Assembly: GCF_907164915.1 (NCBI RefSeq)
Contig: NC_061870.1
Coordinates: forward strand, 2,277,501 to 2,341,500
Length of the DNA stretch: 64,000 nucleotides
Origin: Impatiens glandulifera
Lineage: Eukaryota > Streptophyta > Magnoliopsida > Ericales > Balsaminaceae
Reading direction: 5' to 3'
Shown: positions 46,912 to 57,988 of the stretch, piece after piece
Position numbering within the stretch: the stretch's first letter is position 1
Layout: every line of letters begins with the position of its first letter
The notes under the pieces: model-generated
The model's database searches: none
What the model was told of the DNA's origin: nothing
What the model saw: only the letters and a program-made list of their open reading frames with translations
Program-made: the position numbers and the translations under genes

Positions 46912-49900
46912 TCCGCCTTTCTCCGCCTGTAACAAAAATTTGGCAAAGCCAACACAACAAAGGGATCGCCCCTTCATTTTATGCTGACCCCGGCCAGGCT
47001 GGCTTTTTGGGAAGCCCATTCCCACCGCGCCCACGGCCCAGCTGGCCTGCCAGCGGTAGTGGGAAATTTCCTGTTCCCTGGTAAGAGACTTGGTTGGATG
47101 CGGGATCTACTCCCCGAGGAGCGGTACAGACGTAGATGATATCATCACGACCTCTCTTTTCGTACCGCTAGGGATCCTTAACGCCACTTTGCCAACTGGC
47201 CTTACCAGTTACAAAAAAGTACTCTAACTAATGGTCTTCTTTAGAGTTTCACGGAGGGTTCTGGTTTCTTAGTCTTAATAGAGAGCTCCCTCAAGACTCT
47301 AAAAGCTCTCACCTTTGATTGACGGATTTTATCAATCAATAGCCTATTTCATTCGGGATTCACTAGTGTTAGCATATGTATTCCCTACTATAATGACCCA
47401 CTTCTACTTAAGGCATTCTCAGTGGGGATCGAACCCGTAACCTTTGTTCTCTTAGACAAAACTTTTTCCACTGAGGTACCCTAGTGGGTTAAAATTGAGA
47501 GTATTTTTTTTTATTGTTATAAGATTGTTTCTTAGATTATACTCCAATTTATTTTATGGATCATGATCCTAATCATTATGATTCAAGACTTCTATTTTGG
47601 ATCACTATCCATATTATTTTATAGATATTGTAATCTTTGAACATGACAAATGTATTGCGATCATAAAATGTGATAACAAACAGGCCCAGAGAAAAACTAC
47701 CTGAAACCTGTGTGCAAGAGGACACACTTCAACTTCGGAAAGAGAACATGACACGCCATATTGATCCTGGCCCCATAAAAATTGGAAATGAAAAACAGAG
47801 CCAAATTAAAATGATTCTTTTGTTAGGTGATTGAAATGCAAAACTTTGATATCTCCAAATAGATGCTAATATGACAATGCAAAAAATATGCATATCCTCA
47901 TTAAGAGATTATTCATAGTCAATCATTAGTATGATTTAGGAGCATGGCTACTGGTTAGTACAATAAAGATAAAAATAATGGAAACAGTGAAAAATATATA
48001 CATACATGTAGCCTATGCAAGTAGCCATCAAGATCATTAGTTATGCCATCCTTCATTGAATTACTTTCTCGAGAAAATAGTTGCTCTTCACCTGAACCCT
48101 CTCCCACTAATGCTTGCTGCAGCAACCGAACAAAGAGAGCATTACGATTGAGCGAGTTTACGTATTTAATTTGCATGGAGAAGAAAAACTAGATCCAGAT
48201 AAAAATAAATAAATAAAATATTAAAATAAAATAGAGAATTTTTCATGGAAAAATGGAAAACTATAGCATGTAAGATAAATGACATAATCAGAATCTCATA
48301 ACATACCAGCAGCAATTTCTTATGTTGTTTTCTTTGCGGAAGAATACCAAGGGAATCTAACATTAGTTCATCTAGTTCTACAAGGAAAAGTAGAAAAAAG
48401 AACAAGTTTTATTGTAAGTCCATCTAGTAGTAGGACTAGTAGTATAAGTCCAACTAAAAATCTAATATCACCTTTTGTTTGCAATAGTGTGGCCAGCAAG
48501 CTCAAGGAACCAAATACTCGATCATCGTCACCAGAAGTAACATAAGAAAGCAAGGCTTCCCTACACAAGACTAGGATGTCAGTCATACAATATATTCAAC
48601 TACAAGACAAAGATTTCATAAAGAAGAAATGAAGATATGATCTCAACACATGTTCTAGTGATCAGAAGGTAAGGCAATGGTAAATCCTTTTTCTTTGACC
48701 GGGATATTTTCCTGAAGGCGGCTCAACGCCATGACCCTCCCCCAACATCAATCAAGGTGCTTTCACTATAATCAAGATCTCAACCTCTTAAATTCAAGAC
48801 ACTTAACACTTGAACTTCCTTGAGTAGGGGGGAAGGGGGTAGTGACTAAAATTTTACGCTTGCAAACAAAGGTATCTTGCAACAATCAAATAATGTTTGC
48901 ATGCCTAACTAATGTGTTATGAACCCTAAATTGGGTTTGTAGAATTCAATTAGAAGACATAGAGAATGTGAGGCGGGACTTGGATAAACTTCTTTCAAAC
49001 TAATCAAGTATTAATGTCATAATGTCATCAAGTGACTGTTACAAAATTTATAGAACTAAATCATAATCCTAATCAAATACTAATACGATAACTTAAAAAG
49101 AATAACATAATTATCCTAACCGCTAATAATAATCTACTAATTAATCAATTCAATGTATCCTGGTGGTTGAGTTGTTTAATGAACAACGTTTAAGTTGTGT
49201 GTTCAAGACTTAGTATACGCACAGTTTGTATTATTGGCAGTCGTCTTTACAACAATTCAATTAATGCAAACTCTAACCTTTCAACAACAACAAAAATCTA
49301 CTAATTTATCTAATACTTCTAATTGGTGTGGAAGAAGGTTAATCAACTCATTATGCATTGACTCCCAACACCATAGAAGTGTGACATATCAAACCCACTT
49401 AACTTACAAGTATAACAAATAATTTTCCTGCATATGCTTCTGTCCTGCATTTTATTAGTAATTATTACTAGAACTACACATTGATTTGTACTATATTTCC
49501 ACTCAAAATGTCATTGAATATAGTTGTTCTGAACTCCATTGTCTATCCCCTCGCTCCAAAGTTTTAGATTAACAATTGTAGGGTCCCAAGTCTTATCCAC
49601 CACAAAAAATATCCATCAGCAAACAATATGCGGGCCTATATTGAAACACATCTTTTTGTTTATGTGCTGAACCCGGATTCTGATGAGAAATTGCCATAAA
49701 TGTTTTAATCTGTCTCTGACTATGTTTTGTTTCCAAATGTGATCTCATGTGAATGCACATCAAAATGAGAAATATGATTGAAAAAGTGTTTCCAAATGGG
49801 ACAATCTCATTTAATAAGTTATTCCTTATTCACCCATAACTAATTCAAAGGCCGTTATAAAGAGCAAGATTTTTCCAAAACCGAGCATATAAAAAATTTA

Positions 49901-52900
49901 ATGGCCAGATAAATGAAAGAAAATTGCACCTAAAGTTCATATAGTCAATAGGAAAGGTGCTAGGAAGGAGTTCATAGAGCAATAACTCTTTGAAATTTGA
50001 ACCATACCTCAAAGTCCACTGTGAACTATTAAAATCCTTCTGTAAACTTTCATCTTTCAATGGAGATTGTGACAAACTAGATACATCTGATACAGAAACC
50101 TCGCATATTGCTTGAAGAAGCTCCTGATTATGATCAGCATTATCAATCTTTTGGCCTTCACCAGATTCAGCATTATCGGCAGAAATATGTCCATTAAGTT
50201 TGAGCATGGAGCCTGGTGTGCAGGTTTCTTGATGACATAATAGAGCCGCAGCCACAATATTGGCTAAATCTTTGATTTTGACTATGCGTAAAATGCAACA
50301 AAGTAAATACAGTGAAGTGACAGAAACAACTTTTTCTTCCTGCAAAACATTGTGGTATAAGAGATCAGGTGCAAAGAACCAAATGGAAAAAACACAAGTA
50401 GAGTAAGCAATGATGAATACTCTAACTGCTTCCTTCCCAATTGAAGGCAGGAGCATTGGGAAAATCAGATGTTTCAAGATGGCGTCTGTTATTAACCTCC
50501 CAACATCAGGAATCCCAGCAGAAATAACGTCACTAATATAGTATAGATTGTCTTCAATTTCATCTGCTGCAGAAAGAATAGCTGATGTTGACTCTAAGCT
50601 ATTATTCCTGGCTCATATGATATAACTGATCAGAACTTAAGTATGAATTATTCAATCATATAATGAAAATGGAGTGTAAATTCTTACTTTACAGCATCCA
50701 AAACCAGTCTAATTAAAGTTTGGCACTGCTCCTGTAAATATTTCACCAAGCTAAGGAAATAATCATCATGAGGAGGACTAGCCACATACTTATTGACAGA
50801 TTCATCTCCAACTGAAAAAGAAAAATAATGAAACGAATTTTATTTCATATAGCATATTTGGAAACTAGTATTGTCACAATATGTGGACACTCATGACTCA
50901 GTAGTAGAGGACAGTAACTCATGTCCTCATGGTCATGAGTTTGAATCTTCATACCCGGACCATTTACAAAAAAAAGTATTGCCACAATCACGATCATATT
51001 CGTAATCGCAAAGTTCAAATTGAGAGTGACTTTTTCATTTGGTATTAGAATTTTTTTTTATCATTGTCAAATTATTTTTTAAATCATAATCCAGATTATA
51101 ATGTAACTTTTGTTGCTTCATTTGGTATAGAAATTATCTTCTTTATCATGATCCAAATTATACTATTTTCTATTTCATTTGGTATAGATATTTTATTCTC
51201 GAGTATGATCAACATGAAAAAGACCATTTATCATCTTATGAGGAAAGAGCAAGCTAATACATGATGAAAATATGATGAAAATATGAAACCACACCCACCA
51301 TGATAGACGTTAAGTGTCAATGCACGAACTGCAGTTCGAACCATACTCTCTTCATGGAAGGCAAACCGTATGCCCTCAACATACAAAGGGAAAGATACAA
51401 TTTCCTCCTGAGGAAAAGCAAAGGAAGCATCTTGAAACTAGTCAACAGATCATGCTAATAACAAAATTAAATAGCACCGAGATTGTGATTTTTTGATTCA
51501 TTTAGTATAAAGATTATTTTCTAGATCGTTGTGATTTTTGGAAAGCATAATATTGTAGATTTTCCGGATATGATCCGGATGTTATCACATTTAGGCTCAT
51601 TTTATGTAAGATTTGGTAGCAATTTTCAGTTTCCCTAATTTATCAAAATCTCATGTTCAATATAGCCAACATAGTATACATAAAGGGAACACATACTATT
51701 CATAGAAAATACTAGATAGTTTATGCTTTTTTTACAGAGGTGTTGAACCAAGCCGAGATTAAGAAGCCTCAAGGTAGTAGAACTCGTTTTATTTCGACTC
51801 AGATCACTTTGTATAGAAATTTCATGTTTCAGGAAGCACAATGAAATCATTAAGAAGAACCAACACTTCCAGATTATTAATCAAGAAAATGTAGAGATGT
51901 TCAACATACTACTCCAACATTCTTCAAACAATGATATACAACTAATCATAAACCAGTCAAACATCAATCATTAACTTAAAACTGTCAAAGTTATTCTCTA
52001 CTAAACTAATAATTCCACATTCCACATCTTATCTTAATTCTATTGTGAAAAACAGTTTCCAAATTTCTAGTTTTCATAAACCAAAATCATAAGAGAATTT
52101 ACATTGGATTAACCATCATTAGTGATCAATAAAAAACAATATTAAGCATCAATGAAGGAACACAACGGTCAATGAGAGGATTAAGCTTACATCCTGAGTT
52201 TTGATAAGCAGGGATATAGTGTTCTTGTTCAGCTTTCCACTAATTGCCCTTCAGATGATACAAAAACGCAGTGGATAATGTTGAACCAATAGAGATGCCA
52301 AAAAAAGGACTTGTAAACAAAAAAGGTAGATAAATTGAAGCAAGCGAAAGAGATCTGAACGTAACAAAGGATATTAAACAAACCTTAAAAAGGAAATGTA
52401 GTAAGACAGCAGTTCTTCATTGTGAAAGTCAAAAGAATAAGTAATCAAAAAACTAATATGCTCATTGCTGAACATGTAATCTGCATTAGATGTCAGGAAA
52501 AGGAAAATGTTACTGGGAAAAAATTGAGAATAAAGCTTAGAGCGTAGGATGCTTGTATTTTATTTTTATTATATAATCTTACATATAGCATGTTCATTTT
52601 TAAGGTTTTGGATCATAATGCTCATAGTCTGCAACAACTGAATCGAAATAGTTATTGTTTTGCTGATTTTCAATATACGTACAAACTCCCCCATGACCTG
52701 ATTCTCCATAAAGTACCTGAGGAGAGAACGGACTAAGAACAATCTTTAATAAAAACATGTATAGATGTTCAGGAGGGACTGACAAACTCACTCAAAAAAG
52801 GCCAAGTTATGCTGGTCTCCATAAGTTATCAATTCTGCTATAGACCTAAGAGCCTCAATAACAAAATCCTGTGCACCAGGGAAATATAATTCGGAATCAG

Positions 52901-54250
52901 ATGTGATGTTGAGACAATTTGAAAACTATAATTTGTCTCAATCTCAATTTAATATAGATCATCCCAATAGGAAATCGCCAAAGTGAATTGAAAGTATTTT
53001 TTGTTTGGTATAATATTATTTTCTGCATGATGATCCATATATTTTTTAGATAATATCAGATTATAGTGAAATTTTTTGTTTCTTTGCTACAAAATCAATA
53101 TTGAAATTATTTTCTAGATCATAATCTAGATTATTTTCTAGATGACTGTAGTTGTACGAAAAACATAACAAAATGTAGATTTTTCTTGATAAATAGGATA
53201 GTTGTTTCCCTCTTCTTTCTGAGATCGGGGGAAGGGAGGAGCCTAAATGATAGCTTAAGAACACTTCTTTTTTCTGATTATTTGAAACAATAAACAAGCT
53301 CCATTACCTTGTTGGCGTCGTTAACATCTTGAACCTTTGTCAGTTGATCAGTTAGATATCTGCATAACACACCCAACAATCGGAAGTATAACTATCTAAA
53401 AGTCATATTATTATTTTCAATACCAAACATTCCACAAACCATGCTTATTAATTATTTCTATTTGCACTAGCCTTTTTACTATAGTTTTTCCGAAGGAGGC
53501 TAGCATTTTATCCAACTTTCATGACCACCCACTTCAATCAAAGTGTTTTCAATTGGAATCTGATGATCATCTATTTAGTTCAAGACTCTTAAGACATCAG
53601 CTACCCTGGGTGGGTAATACCATGGTTATTATTTTCAGTACACTACATTCCAAAACCATATACAGTTTCAAGTTATCATCAATATGCTTCTGCAGCATAA
53701 GCTTGAAACCAGACTGAACAGTAACGCTGGAGCCTGAACTCAATATCACAAACTAGAGAAAAACAAAATACTAAAATAATAATCTTGAACTAAAACATAG
53801 GTACTGATTAGAAACGGCAGATGAAATCCTCTGACACCTATGGAGTTTAACCTAGTATTTTATTGAGGAGCCACTGATAAATTCTCATTCAAGTTTAGTA
53901 GCCTAAGCATGACGTAGCACCTCCCTTCACTACAAACTTCTCAATGAAGCTTATTCTCCCAACGCATAAATATAGAGATTTCCATTGACAAGCCAAAGTC
54001 CAGCTGAATAGAAATATATATTATCTTCAGCCTTTTGATTCCAGCAAATCCGTTACTTAAGCAACAAGTTTCAATTCCAAGTATAAGGAGAAATCCTCCA
54101 ATTCAGCCAAATTAAGTCCAACAGTTAACAGAAATATGAAACTCGAAAGTTTCAAGAGTCGAGGAAAGCAAATGAGAGAGAGAGAGAGAGAGAGAACCTG
54201 AGTTCATCAAGAGAGAATCGTTCTCTGGATCTCCAGAAGGAATACCACAT
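43331..54250 (-). CDS. TT9: TRANSPARENT TESTA 9 / GFS9 homologue (CLEC16A-like, FPL domain), 21 exons
   Basis: Spliced by eye into 21 coding exons, 2541 nt, 846 residues. Every intron is GT-AG and the phase is kept throughout. The product starts MWYSFWRSRERFSLDELR and YLTDQLTKVQDVNDANK, the N-terminus of plant TT9/CLEC16A-like proteins. Residues about 36-195 form the FPL domain (for example YGDQHNLAFFE, QLLQTMSIMIQNL, YYMFSNEHI, SFPLYVEGIRFAFHEE, RALTLNVYH). Further on come KHLIFPMLLPS, VTSLYLLCCILRIVKIKDLA, a low-complexity segment, REALLSYVTSGDDDRVFGSLSLLATLL and a C-terminal domain ending in VEPRL-type acidic sequence. In Arabidopsis TT9/GFS9 is a peripheral Golgi membrane protein needed for vacuolar trafficking and seed-coat pigmentation. 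The length is close to the family norm as I recall it. It appears intact. Confidence 0.95.
44338..44900. repeat. AT-rich MITE-like repeat in a TT9 intron, interrupted by a SINE
   Basis: Begins GGGCCTATTTGCAATCACAT and continues with GATCATGATCCA words. The reverse complement of this terminus (ATGTGATAACAAACAGGCCC) closes a similar element at about 47671-47690. The right end is not clear. Confidence 0.4.
44493..44632 (+). mobile_element. tRNA-derived SINE in a TT9 intron
   Basis: TAGCCTAGCGGCAAAAAGAG (A-box region) and CCTGGGTTCAAGTTC (B box) are about 50 bases apart, followed by a body and a T-rich tail at about 44622-44632. It is in the opposite orientation to the gene. Confidence 0.75.
46905..47211. 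other. GC-rich island in TT9 intron 14, possible organellar DNA insertion
   Basis: About 300 bases with much higher GC than the surrounding intron, for example CCCCGGCCAGGCTGGC and CCGCGCCCACGGCCC. No coding frame is recognised. It lies next to a TA repeat (46886-46908) and a SINE. Its composition would suit a fragment of plant mitochondrial DNA, but I cannot identify the source. Confidence 0.35.
47212..47490 (-). mobile_element. tRNA-derived SINE in TT9 intron 14
   Basis: On the minus strand it starts AACCCACTAGGGTACCTCAG, with A-box-like GTACCTCAGTGG and a good B box, ACGGGTTCGATCCCC. A tRNA-unrelated body of about 200 bases and a T-rich end near 47212 follow. Same orientation as the gene. 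Confidence 0.8.
48690..48840 (-). mobile_element. SINE-like repeat in TT9 intron 10
   Basis: It shares CATGACC(A/C) and CAATCAA(A/G)GTG(T/C)TTTCA words, in the same order, with 53480-53625. On the minus strand it carries degenerate A-box and B-box words. Family assignment is tentative. Confidence 0.45.
49154..49260 (+). mobile_element. tRNA-derived SINE in TT9 intron 10
   Basis: TCCTGGTGGTTGAGTTG (A-box region) and GTGTGTTCAAGACTTAG (B-box region), about 40 bases apart, then a short body. Confidence 0.6.
50888..50976 (+). mobile_element. tRNA-derived SINE fragment in TT9 intron 7
   Basis: GACTCAGTAGTAGAGGACAG (A-box region) and CATGAGTTTGAATCTTC (B-box region), followed by an A-rich tail. 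Confidence 0.6.
53480..53625 (-). mobile_element. SINE-like repeat in TT9 intron 1
   Basis: Related to 48690-48840 through shared ordered words. Its minus-strand head begins CCCACCCAGGGTAGCTGATG. Confidence 0.45.
54174..54195. repeat. (GA)n microsatellite at the exon 1 splice donor
   Basis: Eleven GA repeats. On the transcript strand it is a CT run that begins two bases after the intron 1 GT. Confidence 0.95.
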
Positions 54251-54600
54251 ATTGAATTATCAGAAATTCTCAGCGTTCAACGGCATTCTCAATTAACCAA
54301 CTTTGACAAAGACTTTATACTTGTCCAACGATATCAGGTAAGGCGATAATGAAAAGGGGTTTTAAAGTTCAGCTCATCAACAACTTGCAAGAAGAATTAG
54401 GGATCCTCCTTGCCGATGAACAGTCTGGGCAAGCAATCGGTGATACCCAATCGAGTCTCCGATTCAAAGGAAGTGGAGCAGAACTAGGCTTCAAAAACAG
54501 TGAATTTCGTCGCCTGAAAGACGATGAATTGACGATTAGAGAAGGAAGGGATGATCAAGCGAGGAGCGGGATACATAAATAAATAGTGGGGATGATTAAA
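54251..54600 (-). promoter_or_regulatory. 5' leader and core promoter of the TT9-like gene
   Basis: The sequence upstream of the ATG is less AT-rich than its surroundings up to about 54590, as expected for a leader. A TATA-like TATTTATTTATG (minus strand, 54585-54574) lies about 330 bases before the start codon. The 77-codon ORF running the other way at 54349-54582 has no recognisable motif and is probably chance. Confidence 0.4.
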
Positions 54601-55500
54601 CTTTGACCGGACAGGATTAGAATTTAGGTTTGAGTGTTGTTAGTATTAATCAATGGAGGAATGCGGCAGAAGAAGAAGAAGGCCTAAAAGCTTCGATGGA
54701 AATTTTAAGGACCTGGCAAGTGCGTCTGTCAGGCAAACCGAACAAATCCTCTAGTTCCAAAGATCAAATTTGTTCTTTTATAAAATTACTCAAAACATTA
54801 AATAATTTTCTATTAAATGTTTCAAAAAGAGAAATTATTTGAGAATTTACCCATTACAGAATTTAGTAAAAAATAATAATATTATATATAACTCATTTTC
54901 GAAAATTTGGAAGAATTTTTTATAGATAATAATTGGAAAATGAAATTTGGGTGACTTATTAATTCTTTACCTTAAAAAATAATTTTTCTTTCTTTTCTCC
55001 TTCTGTTACTTTTTCTTTTTCAAATCAATTAATGTGATTTATTGTTCTCTTTCTCAAATTCTTTTTTTCTATCATTATTCTTTTCAAACAATTTAAAGAA
55101 TTTTCCTGATGTATATAAATATATTTATTAATAGAATCATTATAATCCATTCATTTATTTAATTTTTTTAAATGGCAAATCAAATTCAATTATTTTATTT
55201 TTTTAAGATTTTTATTTTAAATAATTAATTCAAAATAATATAAATAAGAACCGATTTAAATTAAATCACAAAATATTATAAAAATATTTGAGAGAAAAAC
55301 AATTAGAATGTTCACATATTTAAAAAAAAGAAATGAAAAAAAAAATAACAAACTTTAACTACGAGGTGTTTGTAAAGATCAATTAGTTCTCCGACCACAT
55401 CATCTTATTTACCCAATTAAATCTAATTGATTATCATAATAATATAAATATATATTAAACGCGTCGGACGACGACGTTCACTAAAAATTGTATGACTCAT
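54601..55500. other. AT-rich intergenic sequence
   Basis: No gene recognised. The 70-codon ORF at 54630-54842 lacks motifs and runs into AT-rich low-complexity DNA. Confidence 0.6.
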
Positions 55501-55539
55501 TTAAAGTTAAACGTTTCACCATAATATAGATAAGTACTA

Positions 55540-56121
55540 CACCATACATCATTTCAAAAATTGATCGAATTAATATCACAAACTAAAAATCAACCTTGTC
55601 CATAAAAATACTTCCACATTGTCACTCTAAATATCACATCTTACTACTCGGTTAATATGTCTCGTGAACAAGTCATACCAATAATACACATACTTACATC
55701 TAATCATAATAGCCAACAAAGAGGCAATCTATGAGAAATATTTGTTACACCATTTCAATAAAATAGTTTTGTTAAACGAAGTCAAATCACTTATACCTAT
55801 GGCCTTTCAATCCTTAAACTTCTTCAGTTTATTCTAGCTAACCAAATGATGGAACAAAAAAAAACCTTACATATAATTATTTTATCTTAAAATCCACACT
55901 TTTAAGTATAAGAGATAGATACATCATATAAGTGAGCATAATTGCTAAAGCACTTTTGTTGATAACCAAATATCCCTCTTTCAAAATCATCTTGCCCTTC
56001 CAGATTAATAACATTCTTTCTTCCATTTTGACAATAGTCAAATTTAAAAAAGCTTTTGAGTGGGCTTTAGCACCCAAAAACATCCCAATATAAGTTGATG
56101 GAAATGACCCCACAATGAAGC
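55540..56121 (-). pseudogene. LINE (non-LTR retrotransposon) reverse-transcriptase C-terminal relic
   Basis: On the minus strand, 56121 down to about 55880 reads FPSTYIGMFLGAKAHSKAF, then KMEERMLLIWKGK, then INKSALA. This is the well-known segment after the reverse-transcriptase catalytic core in plant L1-type LINEs. Decayed frames farther on (about 55830-55760) read like DLTSFNKTILLKWCNK. Stops and frameshifts make it inactive. It is cut at 56122 by the start of a copia LTR. Confidence 0.75.
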
Positions 56122-56122
56122 T

Positions 56123-56340
56123 GTTAGATAAAATTAGACCGGTTAATAGAAACTTAACACAAATAAACTTCCTATGCAGTCTAACCAACAGTTACCATAT
56201 TGAGTAAAAGACAAACCTAGCCGGTTTGTTCTACATACTGGAAGAACATACCACTAGGTCTGAAAAGTTGACCGCCAGGTCTGAATCACTGAACCTCTGC
56301 TCAGCCATCAACCTAAGAGATATGCTTTACACTATGGTAG
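56123..56340 (+). repeat. Truncated forward SIRE-type LTR joined to a scrap of pol
   Basis: It starts TGTTAGATAAAATTAGACCG, the internal-LTR subtype, and keeps only short internal pieces (for example AGTAAAAGACAAACC and GACCGCCAGGTCTGA). The last 30 bases read ATGCTTTACACTATGGTAG, matching the integrase-coding ATGCTCTACACCATGGTAG at 26349. So it is a deletion product of an older forward element, later hit by the minus-strand element. Confidence 0.7.
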
Positions 56341-57665
56341 TGTTAGGATCTAGGTCGCCGCTGGTGGACCGGGGGTTGGACCGGTTAGCGGTTCTCACTC
56401 GTAGGGTGGTGATTAATCCGGTTAGAGATTAACACCGGGGTTTCAATACTACACAACCTGTCACAAACCCTTGAACTAGGTTCAAGCGCGGAAGAGGTTT
56501 GCTTTCAGGTTGAAGCGGCACGCTTGTGTGATAGGCACGGTCGGTTTCGGATGATGGAGATTTGGAGATGGTGGGTCGGTTTCGGTAATCTGGATATTCG
56601 GTATGGTTAGTGTAAAGTCGGTTTGGAGCGGTATGGTTAAGTTAGTCGGTTATATGATGAAGCCGGCAGAAAGTAAATAACACAACAGATTTTATGGATG
56701 TTCGGAGATAAAACTCCTACGTCACCCCTTCCTCTCGAAACCGCGAGAAGGATATTCACTAAGGAATACAAGTACAAGCCGATCGAGACTTATTTCCTGC
56801 TCGATAACACACTTACAATTTACACCGAAATTGTAGCACACACTTTAACTTTCAACACTTAGGCTTTCTAGAACAGCACACTTTATCACTTGTAGTAAAT
56901 GCTCTCAATATCACAATTGTCTCTTAATGTCTTAAGTCTCTCGTTGTCCCACATTTACTCTTCTGCAACTGCCTCCTTTTATAGGTGAAATATGCCAACG
57001 GTCATATTTCACTGCCTTGAATCTGATTGGCTGATCAGAGGTGCAGTGATTCAGTGTCTCAGAGGTTCAGGCCTGCGGTCGTCTCCTCAGACCTGATGGT
57101 CAATCTCAGACCTGGCATTATGTCTCAGACCTGGCGGTCTGTTCATTCGGTGTGTAAGACAAACCTGCCGGGTTTGTCTTTTACTTGATATAGGCACTGT
57201 CTGTTTGGACAGTTGTCTGTACTTTGAAGATTTCCTTTCTGGCTTATCCCGAAGTAGAAGGATCCGGTAGTACTGTTTTCTGCAGCCTACAGTCTTTCCT
57301 CAGACTTGCATGGATATGGAAGAATTCAGTCTGTTCCTTTGGTATCATTCTCAACAGATACCCAAAATGTCTTCTTGTACTGGTCGGTCATTTGACTTGG
57401 CCGAATGTCTTTGGTAGTGATGTAACCGGACTTCTTCCGGTTATTCTTGTCTTGTGGATGATCGGCTGTTTGATGGTTCCGGTTTTGAGCTTTGGCCGAT
57501 CCTTCCTTTGTGCGGTCACGTTCCGAATACTCTTGATCGGTTTGGTAGCTTGACCGGTTAGGTTTCTTTAGTTGGTTCTCTTGTTCATCCGGTCCGGTTC
57601 CTTGTTCCTGCATGGGAAGTTTGTTTAAGTTAGGTTTATTTGAACCGGTCTGAATTTATCTAACA
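56341..57665 (-). repeat. 3' LTR of the minus-strand element
   Basis: 1325 bp; on the minus strand TGTTAGATAAATTCAGACC to AGATCCTAACA. Same subtype as the internal LTR at 35038. TATA box TATAAAAG on the minus strand at 56983-56976. Confidence 0.92.
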
Positions 57666-57988
57666 ATTTCTCCCTTTTTGATTATTTTATTTAAAATTAT
57701 CAAAATCATGTAAGTTTGCAACCGTAGGCCGGTTGTTTTGTTTGTCCGGTTTTTGAAAAAGACTTAGAGAATTTTCGAAAAATTTTGAGAGAAAAGTTTT
57801 GGAAGAGTTTTTATCTTTTATCTAACAATTTCTCCCTTTTTGATTATTTTATTTAAAATTATCAAAACTAAGTAGAAATGCAAAATAAGGCCGGATTCAA
57901 AAATAACTTTATATATTTATATATAGATGACCGGAAAAGACAAAATATATAGAAATACTAAGGCCAATAAGAAAAAGAAGGATAGTCC
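57666..57988 (-). other. Polypurine tracts and tail of the minus-strand element
   Basis: ATTTCTCCCTTTTT (plus strand) directly after the LTR and again near 57827-57840. This is the same duplicated tract as in the composite element. No gene. Confidence 0.8.

Larger units (their letters stand above)
43331..54250 (-). other. TT9: Exon map of the TT9-like gene
   Basis: Coding exons in transcript order: 54250-54198, 53359-53308, 52868-52792, 52716-52583, 52480-52384, 52248-52191, 51407-51299, 50811-50688, 50607-50427, 50339-50008, 48560-48472, 48377-48307, 48116-48006, 47766-47701, 46240-46103, 45459-45354, 45286-45215, 45097-45039, 44138-43979, 43858-43692, 43615-43331 (stop TAA at 43333-43331). 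The longest introns are those after exons 10 (about 1.45 kb), 14 (about 1.46 kb), 1 and 18; they hold most of the repeats. Exon boundaries were chosen by splice consensus plus reading-frame continuity. Confidence 0.9.

Noticed and set aside
47212..47490. A tRNA gene on the minus strand
   Set aside because: Good B box, but the A-box region and arms do not form a cloverleaf and a long unrelated body follows, as in SINEs.
54349..54582. A 77-codon ORF divergent from the TT9-like gene
   Set aside because: It lies across the expected TT9 leader and promoter, with no motif or conserved context.
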